Of a stretch of DNA of 5,274 bases, positions 1 through 5,274 are shown in pieces. The first letter of the stretch is position 1. The number at the start of each line of letters is the position of its first letter. The position numbers were made by a program, and so were the translations under genes. A model generated the notes under the pieces. The model worked only from the letters and a program-made list of their open reading frames with translations. It was not told the DNA's origin and did not search any database. Source of the DNA: Opitutia bacterium UBA3151 (lineage in GTDB: Bacteria; Verrucomicrobiota; Verrucomicrobiia; Opitutales; Seribacteraceae); NCBI GenBank assembly GCA_002364975.1, contig DEYT01000089.1, positions 1-5,274 of the forward strand. The letters are read 5' to 3'.

Positions 1-1266
1 TGCTTTTATATGCCCGATGGCGTTCCGATGCCGAGGATGGATGATCCCGCTTACACGGACTGGAGCTGGTTTCCTCACGGTAAGGGTAAGGATTTCACTC
101 TCACCAAGTGTCTCGATCCCCTAAACCCACTCAAGGATAACCTGACGGTGTTTTCAGGGTTGTCTCATCCAGCAGTCCGCAAGGTGCATGGCCATTCCAA
201 TGCAGACCAGTTCTTGACCGGAGCGGATACCGGTAATCGGGGAGGCTATCAAAACAGTATATCCCTTGATCAGGCTTTTGCCGCTCAGGTGGGGGACCGC
301 ACCAGACATTCCTCTTTGGTGATGTCCACCGACGGGGGTACCGGTTCTCCGAGGGGTGCCCAGACGATGTCCTTCAACCGCAAGGGTCGCCATATGCCTG
401 CAGAACATAAGCCCAAACGTATTTTTGACATGCTCTTCGTGAAGAGCGGAAAGGATGCGGCTCATCGTTTATCCTTAAGTCAAAGCACACTGGACGATCT
501 TTTGGAGGATGCCAAATCTTTAAGCAGGAGTCTTTCTCATCATGATCAAAATCGGTTGGAGGAGTACTTGCAGTCCGTCCGGGATACCGAACGAAATGTG
601 GAGAAAGCGAAGAAGTGGCTCGATATTCCCTTGCCACAGGTGGATGTGAGCCATCTTAATTTGGACATTACCCCAGAAGAGCCGAGGACCTACCTGCAAA
701 CCATGTATGAGCTGATCTTTTTGGCATTCAAAACCGATTCAACCCGGGTGGCCACCTATCAGATTGGTCGGGAGAACGGAGTTGGAGCCAGCGATTATAT
801 GGCCCGAGCGGTAGGTTTTAACCTCACTCATCAACTTTCCCATGAAACCAAAAAACCGGGAGGTTGGGAAAATTTCGGAACTTATTGTAATTTTCTGAGT
901 ACAGAGTTGGCCCGGTTTGCGAATAAGTTAAAAAACACCGAAGAAATCGGTGGAGATGGAAACATGCTCGATAACACGGCTTTGCTTTTTGGCTCTGCTT
1001 CCAGCGCTTTCCATCTTTCTCGAAATTATCCCATGCTTCTGCTGGGTGGGAAAAAAATGGGATTCCAGCACGGACAATTTCTAAAGTATGGTGAAGGAAA
1101 TGAACAAAATCAATCGACCGCCGATATTTCCACGGATGCGGGATGGAAAGGGACGATGGACTATACGGAACTTCCTCTCTCCAATCTTTATTTGACCCTA
1201 TTGCATAAGTTGGGTGTGGAGACTGATTCTTTCGGGGGAAGCACCGAAACCTTATCGGAAGTGTAA
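1..1266 (+). CDS. DUF1552 family protein, 5'-truncated by the window edge
   Basis: The frame is open from base 1 (codons for C-F-Y precede the first ATG at 10), so that ATG is internal and the true start is upstream. The visible 421 residues match the DUF1552 family found in Planctomycetota and Verrucomicrobiota, which is usually somewhat longer, so only a short N-terminal part (expected to hold an export signal) is missing. Family-like stretches, numbered from the ATG at 10, are YMPDGVPMP at the start, LKDNLTVFSGLSH (41-53), GHSNADQFLTGAD (61-73), a helical, charged segment around 160-203, LLFGSASSAFHLSRNYP (325-341) followed by LLLGGKKMGFQHGQFLKYG, and the C-terminal LGVETDSFGGSTETLSE. The second half resembles the DUF1501/alkaline-phosphatase-like layout. 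Biochemical function is unknown; an exported location is inferred from the family. In many genomes DUF1552 genes follow a large DUF1592/DUF1588-type cytochrome gene, which could lie just upstream here. The gene is tightly coupled to the next one. Confidence 0.9.
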   Translation, partial: CFYMPDGVPMPRMDDPAYTDWSWFPHGKGKDFTLTKCLDPLNPLKDNLTVFSGLSHPAVRKVHGHSNADQFLTGADTGNRGGYQNSISLDQAFAAQVGDRTRHSSLVMSTDGGTGSPRGAQTMSFNRKGRHMPAEHKPKRIFDMLFVKSGKDAAHRLSLSQSTLDDLLEDAKSLSRSLSHHDQNRLEEYLQSVRDTERNVEKAKKWLDIPLPQVDVSHLNLDITPEEPRTYLQTMYELIFLAFKTDSTRVATYQIGRENGVGASDYMARAVGFNLTHQLSHETKKPGGWENFGTYCNFLSTELARFANKLKNTEEIGGDGNMLDNTALLFGSASSAFHLSRNYPMLLLGGKKMGFQHGQFLKYGEGNEQNQSTADISTDAGWKGTMDYTELPLSNLYLTLLHKLGVETDSFGGSTETLSEV

Positions 1267-1269
1267 GGA

Positions 1270-2736
1270 ATGATTCGATTTTTGGGGTTTGGGCTTTTGG
1301 TCACTACCCCTTTTTTTCTGGCCGGAACAGAAAATTATCTGACGGTTAAAGAGGAAAGATCCTATGCCGATCCACCGACCGGGGATTGGGTAACCAATGG
1401 TGTGATTACTCCACTGGATCAGGAGATGCGAAACTTTTATATCCGTAATGGGGATGGTGCAATTGAGGTATTGCTCATGGAGAACGCCCAAATCGGTTTG
1501 CAATCGAGAGTGCAACCCGGTGGGTTCGAAGCGAGGAAGGTGGAATTTGGGATGGGAGGAAAACAATTTTGTTACAACTTGCCCAAGGATTTATATGTTA
1601 AACGAACCTTTAAGGATGCGGAGGCGGTTAGGAGTTGGAAAAAAAGGGGAAGCAAACCCATCATGGATGGCAAATTATATGTTGATCCCATTGCCGATCA
1701 TTTACCAACTCCCGATGAACCTTGGATATCCGGAAAATTCATCCGTGAAAGTGGTCGCTTTATGGATGTGCAAATCGGAGGCAAAGTTTTTCAGATTGGC
1801 ACTCAAGGCCATGATGGACAGCACCGGATCATGGGACTGCTCGTTCAAAAGGATATCCAACCTTTCGTGCAACAGGCCTTTGTTCATGGGGAAATGGAAG
1901 GGGATGTTTTTCATGCCAGTGAACTCTGCCTGCGCATGCTTGAGGATTCTAAGGTCAAGGATGATCCTGACCTTGGAAGGTACCTCTTTATTGGGGATTC
2001 AATTTCCGGTAATTATGACAAAGCACTTAGGACGGGACTGAAGGGAAAACTGAATATCTATCATCCTCCGACGAATTGCGGCCCGGTACGCAAGGGAGTG
2101 GAGAATATTGTTCAATGGTTAGGTGCGTACGATCAACCCGGACTGGGTTGGGATGTGATCAGTTTCAATTTTGGACAATGGGATTCGGGGAACACGAGAA
2201 CTCGTTATCAGGATGATTTGGAGAAAGTAATTTCCGAACTGAAGAAGACCGGAGCCAAACTGATCTTCGTCACCACCACTCCGATTCCCGGTGGATATCC
2301 TTCGCCAGGAGAACTGGGCCCGGATGACAAGGCAACCGGGCGAGTACAGAAAACCATGGAGCGTTTTATAAACCCATGGGCATTGGAGGTGATGAAGAGG
2401 CATCCTACTATTGAAATTTGCGATCAGCATGCACTGATCTCCAACGAAAAATTTTATGCGACTTGGTTGGCCAACGCGGGTTTTAAAATAAAAGGAGAGA
2501 AAAATCCCTTTGGAGACCTGCACATCGGAGGCTTGCTTGGAGAACCCGTGGGTCGGCAATTGGCCCGTAAGGTTTTGGATGTGCTTGGGCGGTCGGAGGA
2601 GGCACTGAGCCCTCATGACCAAGAATACAATAATTTAGATCCGCAAAGACAGCGTCCTGCCAATCAAGGCATGGATGTTGAGGATTTTATCGATCTTTTG
2701 ACCAATGATCAAAGGCTAAGACAATATCTACCTTAA
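1270..2736 (+). CDS. Exported SGNH/GDSL-type hydrolase with an unrecognised N-terminal domain
   Basis: This 488-residue protein starts with a short signal peptide (MIRFLGFGLLVTTPFFLAG), so it is probably exported. The C-terminal half carries the SGNH hydrolase blocks: GDSIS at 242-246 with the presumed nucleophile S244, NCGPVRKG at 269-276 as the block II glycine region, FNFGQWD at 299-305 as block III with N300, and GDLHIGG at 415-421 with D416 and H418 as the likely acid-histidine pair. Such enzymes hydrolyse esters, often acetyl groups on glycans; the substrate here is unknown. Residues about 38-230 match no family I recognise and look beta-rich, with two sections (about 41-80 and 152-192) that may each form a small barrel. 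A charged tail follows from about 445. The start lies three bases after the upstream stop, with GGAAG at 1257-1261 as a weak ribosome site, which supports cotranscription with the DUF1552 gene. An esterase is the best call; binding without catalysis cannot be excluded. Confidence 0.82.
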   Translation: MIRFLGFGLLVTTPFFLAGTENYLTVKEERSYADPPTGDWVTNGVITPLDQEMRNFYIRNGDGAIEVLLMENAQIGLQSRVQPGGFEARKVEFGMGGKQFCYNLPKDLYVKRTFKDAEAVRSWKKRGSKPIMDGKLYVDPIADHLPTPDEPWISGKFIRESGRFMDVQIGGKVFQIGTQGHDGQHRIMGLLVQKDIQPFVQQAFVHGEMEGDVFHASELCLRMLEDSKVKDDPDLGRYLFIGDSISGNYDKALRTGLKGKLNIYHPPTNCGPVRKGVENIVQWLGAYDQPGLGWDVISFNFGQWDSGNTRTRYQDDLEKVISELKKTGAKLIFVTTTPIPGGYPSPGELGPDDKATGRVQKTMERFINPWALEVMKRHPTIEICDQHALISNEKFYATWLANAGFKIKGEKNPFGDLHIGGLLGEPVGRQLARKVLDVLGRSEEALSPHDQEYNNLDPQRQRPANQGMDVEDFIDLLTNDQRLRQYLP

Positions 2737-2825
2737 TTACCCATTGGTCTCATGGTTTGAAAATAAGCACAAGACCCGTCCTTTTTCGGTAGGCAGATAG
2801 GATTTTCGTTACTATTATTGCAAAA
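2737..2825 (+). promoter_or_regulatory. 89-base intergenic region, possible weak promoter for the DUF1080-sulfatase pair
   Basis: This is the only gap between genes long enough to hold a promoter. TACTAT at 2810-2815 resembles a -10 element but has no good -35 partner at the usual spacing, and it would give a very short leader. A CCAT/ATGG inverted repeat near the left end has a four-base stem and no following T-run, so I do not call a terminator. Whether genes 3 and 4 have their own promoter or are read through from gene 2 cannot be decided from sequence. Confidence 0.25.
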
Positions 2826-3560
2826 ATGAAAAATCACTTCCTCGGTATTGCCTTATTTCAATCTTTTATTCTAACATTTGCGGGGGCGGGAAAAGCAGCA
2901 CCCGTTCTCTCAGTGCCTCCCGTCATCAAACCGGGTGAATATGGTACGCCTAAAAAACAGGGCATTCCTCCATCGGATGCGGTGGTACTTTTTGACGGTA
3001 GGAATTTTAACAAATGGGAAAATGCTAAAGATGGTTCGCCGGTTGGATGGAAATTATTGCAAGGAACGATGGAAGTAGTTCGGGGAACCGGTACCATTCA
3101 AACCAAAAAAAAGTACGGATATGGACAGTATCATGTCGAGTGGTGTACGCCAGAAGAGGTAAAAGGTTCCGGGCAGGGAAGGGGGAATTCGGGGTTTTTT
3201 CCTCTGGGTGGCCCTGAGGTACAGGTTTTGGACTCCTATCAGAATCCCACTTACTCCCATGGTCAGGCGGGTGCGATTTATAACCGTTACCCCCCCTTGG
3301 TCAATGCTTCCAGAGCACCCGGGATGTGGCAGACCTATGAAGTAATTGTACATGCCCCGATTCAGGATCAGAGTGGGAAATATATTCGTAAAAGTGCATA
3401 CACCGTTTTGCACAACGGGGTTCTGATTCAAGACAACATGGAAGTCGGTGGAGGCATAGGGAAGACGGGAAACTTAAGATTACAAGATCATGGTAATCCA
3501 GTTCGATATCGTAATATCTGGCACCGCCCATACCGAAACCCCATCCTGATGAAGAAATAA
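2826..3560 (+). CDS. Exported DUF1080 family protein (3-keto-disaccharide hydrolase fold)
   Basis: The 244 residues begin with a signal peptide (about residues 1-25, with a cleavage-like AGKAAP), so the protein is probably exported. The rest is one DUF1080 domain, a concanavalin-like beta-sandwich: VVLFDGRNFNKW (53-64), a GRGNSGFF stretch (118-125), EVQVLDSYQNPTYSHGQAG (131-149), YPPLVNASRAPGMWQTYEV (155-173), VLHNGVLIQDN (194-204) and GNLRLQDHGNPVRYRNIW (215-232). These are the blocks normally conserved in the family, and the length is usual for a single-domain member. Some DUF1080 proteins are annotated as 3-keto-disaccharide hydrolases, acting after oxidation of a sugar; many others are untested, so substrate and catalysis remain open. 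The start context is A-rich (CAAAAATGAAAA) and shows no Shine-Dalgarno sequence; the signal peptide supports this ATG. The sulfatase follows after 23 bases, so the two are probably cotranscribed. Confidence 0.92.
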   Translation: MKNHFLGIALFQSFILTFAGAGKAAPVLSVPPVIKPGEYGTPKKQGIPPSDAVVLFDGRNFNKWENAKDGSPVGWKLLQGTMEVVRGTGTIQTKKKYGYGQYHVEWCTPEEVKGSGQGRGNSGFFPLGGPEVQVLDSYQNPTYSHGQAGAIYNRYPPLVNASRAPGMWQTYEVIVHAPIQDQSGKYIRKSAYTVLHNGVLIQDNMEVGGGIGKTGNLRLQDHGNPVRYRNIWHRPYRNPILMKK

Positions 3561-3583
3561 CATTATCTACTTTCAATCAAAAA

Positions 3584-5274
3584 ATGAAAAGTTCCTTTAA
3601 ACTATTTGCTTTCTTATTCCTTGTGCTCGAAGGGCGTCTGTTTGCTTCGGATTCCCGTCCTAATATTGTCTGGATCTTTGCCGAAGATACTTCCCCTTGG
3701 ATGGGTACCTATGGGCATGCGGCTAATAAGCTGGCCACACCTCATATTGATTCGATTGCGAAGGCAGGTGTTCGCTTTGAGCGGGCTTATGTCCCGGCTC
3801 CGGTCTGCTCGGCTTGCCGCTCCTCAATGATGGTCGGGGCCAATCAAATCCGCTTCGGTTCCCATGAGCATCGCTCCTCCCGAGCCAAGGATGCCCAGCT
3901 TTTTCTGCCCGAAGGAATGAAAACGCTTCCTCAAATTCTAAAGGAAGCGGGCTATTCCACCTTCAATCTTGGAAAGACCGACTACAATTTTGTCTGGGAA
4001 TCGGACAAGACTTATTCGAAGATTAAACTCAAGGGACAGACCGATAGTTGGAAGCTTCTGGAGCAAAACCAACCCTTTTTCATACAGTTTCAGACCAAGG
4101 GCGGAAAAATCAGCACCAAGAAGCTAGCGGACGAAAGACGTACCGACCCTAACAAGGTTATTGTACCTGCCGATTACCCTCAGAATGAATTGTACCGCAA
4201 TGTTGTGGCTCAGCATTGCGACGCCATTCGAGTCGACGATGACCACATCGGGAATATTTTGGAAGGGCTCAAATCCTCCAGGCTCAAAGACAATACCATC
4301 GTGGTCTATTTGTCTGATCACGGAGCCAATCACTTGGTCCGGCATAAACAGATGCCCACGGAAGGTGGTCTTCATGTACCCTTTGTGCTGATGGGTCCAA
4401 ATAAATGGGTGCCTAAACAAGGTGCCCGTAACGATCTCGTCAGTACCTTGGACCTGACTGCTACCACCCTCAGCTGGGCGGGTATCCAACTGCCCGACTG
4501 GTATGAAGGCCGTGATCTCTTTGCCAAGGACTTCAAGCCCCGTCAATGGGTGGCCTCGGCGAAGGATCGCTTGGATCACACCATCGACCGGGTACGAACC
4601 ATCCGGACGGATAAGTTTCGTTACACTCGCAACTACAAGCTCGACCGCATCCTGCTCCAACCTCAGTACCGAGACGGACAGGACTACTTAAAAAACCTCA
4701 AGGAGCTCTATGCCGCTGGTAAACTTTCCGCCGATCTGAAAAGGATTTATTTTGGGGAACGGCCCAAAGAGGAATTTTACGAGGTGTCGAAAGATCCCGC
4801 TCAAGTGAATAATTTGGTCGGTGATCCTAAGTTCAACAAGGAACTCAAGCGACATCGAAAGCTGCTTGATGCATGGTTGGCAAAAGGGGATCGAGGGGAA
4901 GGCGAAGAATCCCCTCCTGCGCTTCGTCATAACGGGGACGTCTGGCAAGGGGGACGTGGCGTGAACCCTGAATACGAAATCAATCGGGAAGATAGCGATG
5001 GAGACGGACTGTCCGATAAGTGGGAAAAGCTTAATGGTCGTGACCCGCAGGACGGGCGCCTTGCCTACGAATTTGATTGCGGAGGCTGGCAGACCGAAGG
5101 CTGGCAGGGTAGGGGGATTCGAGATAATATAGCCGGCTTTCAGGGTTTCCTTCAATTTCGGCTGGCAGATAAATCCGGTTCCTTGTTCCGTAAGGGACTC
5201 AAGATTAAGCCTGACGAATCCGATCAAGCTTTGCTAATCAAATTACGGGCAGATGGTCCGGTCGAGATCGAAGC
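3584..5274 (+). CDS. Exported type I sulfatase with C-terminal calcium loop and beta-rich module, 3'-truncated by the window edge
   Basis: I translated this frame by hand: 563 complete codons are open from the ATG at 3584 to the edge, with no stop. A signal peptide (MKSSFKLFAFLFLVLEGRLFA) precedes the alkaline-phosphatase-like sulfatase domain. RPNIVWIFAEDTSPWMGTYG (25-44) holds the first metal ligands E34/D35. VCSACRSSMMVG (74-85) holds the C-x-A-x-R signature, so C75 is the residue expected to become formylglycine. SHEHRSSR (93-100), GKTDYNF (130-136) and SDHGANH (244-250, metal ligands D245/H246) with K255 and GGLHVPFVL follow. The set resembles the sulfatases often annotated as N-sulfoglucosamine sulfohydrolase-like or mucin-desulfating. 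A DxDxDG loop lies at 470-481, then a beta-rich module from about 493 that continues off the edge. The protein would remove sulfate from glycans outside the cytoplasm; activity needs a formylglycine-generating or anaerobic maturation enzyme, not seen here. The exact substrate is unknown. Confidence 0.93.
   Translation, partial: MKSSFKLFAFLFLVLEGRLFASDSRPNIVWIFAEDTSPWMGTYGHAANKLATPHIDSIAKAGVRFERAYVPAPVCSACRSSMMVGANQIRFGSHEHRSSRAKDAQLFLPEGMKTLPQILKEAGYSTFNLGKTDYNFVWESDKTYSKIKLKGQTDSWKLLEQNQPFFIQFQTKGGKISTKKLADERRTDPNKVIVPADYPQNELYRNVVAQHCDAIRVDDDHIGNILEGLKSSRLKDNTIVVYLSDHGANHLVRHKQMPTEGGLHVPFVLMGPNKWVPKQGARNDLVSTLDLTATTLSWAGIQLPDWYEGRDLFAKDFKPRQWVASAKDRLDHTIDRVRTIRTDKFRYTRNYKLDRILLQPQYRDGQDYLKNLKELYAAGKLSADLKRIYFGERPKEEFYEVSKDPAQVNNLVGDPKFNKELKRHRKLLDAWLAKGDRGEGEESPPALRHNGDVWQGGRGVNPEYEINREDSDGDGLSDKWEKLNGRDPQDGRLAYEFDCGGWQTEGWQGRGIRDNIAGFQGFLQFRLADKSGSLFRKGLKIKPDESDQALLIKLRADGPVEIE
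3806..3820 (+). other. Sulfatase formylglycine signature, C-S-A-C-R
   Basis: These codons encode residues 75-79 of the sulfatase. C75 fits the cysteine-type C-x-P/A-x-R signature that maturation enzymes oxidise to formylglycine, the catalytic residue. A second cysteine, C78, occupies the variable position just before the arginine. Confidence 0.88.
4991..5026 (+). other. DxDxDG calcium-binding loop in the sulfatase C-terminal linker
   Basis: Residues 470-481 read D-S-D-G-D-G-L-S-D-K-W-E. Ligand positions 1, 3, 5, 9 and 12 of an EF-hand or thrombospondin-type-3 loop are all acidic (D470, D472, D474, D478, E481), and a glycine follows position 5. Such loops are common as spacers in secreted multidomain proteins of this bacterial group. 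It separates the catalytic domain from the module that follows. Confidence 0.8.
5060..5274 (+). other. Start of a C-terminal beta-rich, possibly carbohydrate-binding, module of the sulfatase
   Basis: From about residue 493 the protein reads LAYEFDCGGWQTEGWQGRG and then alternating hydrophobic strands (FQGFLQFRLADKSGSLF, then QALLIKLRADGPVEIE). The opening resembles the F-D-x-x-x-x-x-EGW start of beta-sandwich modules attached to secreted enzymes of Verrucomicrobiota and relatives. Carbohydrate binding is inferred from that resemblance and from the fusion to a sulfatase. Only about 70 residues are visible, so the family cannot be fixed. Confidence 0.5.
5083..5107 (+). repeat. Short direct repeat AGGCTGGCAG, two copies at a 15-base period
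   Basis: Ten identical bases occur at 5083-5092 and 5098-5107, in frame, giving two GWQ tripeptides five residues apart in the sulfatase C-terminal module. It may be a small internal duplication or chance reuse of codons. Confidence 0.55.

Noticed and set aside
10..12. ATG at 10 as the true start of the DUF1552 gene
   Set aside because: The frame is open to base 1, and the protein here already begins inside a conserved block (YMPDGV), with no export signal, so the start must be upstream.
1448..2041. Plus-strand open frame of 197 codons
   Set aside because: It overlaps the SGNH gene in another frame and its product, rich in Cys, Met and Arg, has no family features.
2119..2622. Minus-strand open frame of 167 codons
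   Set aside because: It is antisense to the catalytic SGNH blocks, which are conserved in the plus frame.
2737..2770. Possible terminator after the SGNH gene
   Set aside because: The best inverted repeat has a four-base stem (CCAT/ATGG) and no T-run behind it.
3606..3830. Plus-strand open frame of 74 codons that could look like a small membrane protein
   Set aside because: It is an out-of-frame reading of the sulfatase signal peptide and signature region; the frame from 3584 explains the sequence.
4124..4660. Minus-strand open frame of 178 codons
   Set aside because: It lies wholly inside the sulfatase gene, whose plus-strand frame carries clear family motifs across the region; its own product matches nothing recognisable.
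4688..5227. Minus-strand open frame of 179 codons
   Set aside because: It is antisense to the sulfatase C-terminal part. The plus-strand frame is open and contains the DxDxDG loop, so the minus frame is a shadow.

Overview
The window reads as chromosomal DNA from a heterotrophic member of the Planctomycetota-Verrucomicrobiota group, with Verrucomicrobiota slightly favoured. Four gene families point there: a DUF1552 protein, a secreted SGNH-type hydrolase, a DUF1080 (3-keto-disaccharide hydrolase fold) protein and a type I sulfatase with a C-terminal DxDxDG calcium loop. The combination is typical of marine polysaccharide degraders. There is no 16S rRNA or other marker gene, so the assignment rests on gene content alone.

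Layout: all four genes lie on the plus strand and fill almost the whole window. Gene 1 (1-1266) is the 3' part of a DUF1552 gene whose N-terminus lies upstream of the window. Gene 2 (1270-2736) starts three bases after its stop and encodes an exported SGNH/GDSL-like hydrolase with an unrecognised N-terminal half. After an 89-base gap, gene 3 (2826-3560) encodes an exported DUF1080 protein. Gene 4 begins 23 bases later at 3584 and runs off the right edge. It has no stop codon inside the window: 563 complete codons are open. It encodes an exported sulfatase followed by a calcium-loop linker and the start of a beta-rich, possibly carbohydrate-binding, module.

How they may work together (inference): the sulfatase would remove sulfate, the SGNH protein could remove acyl (for example acetyl) groups, and the DUF1080 protein would act on or bind modified disaccharides. 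This would be a small exported kit for a sulfated and esterified glycan. The role of DUF1552 proteins is unknown. I saw no RNA gene, CRISPR array, insertion sequence, tRNA or convincing terminator. The cluster is made of known families. The parts that look least described are the N-terminal half of the SGNH protein and the C-terminal extension of the sulfatase.
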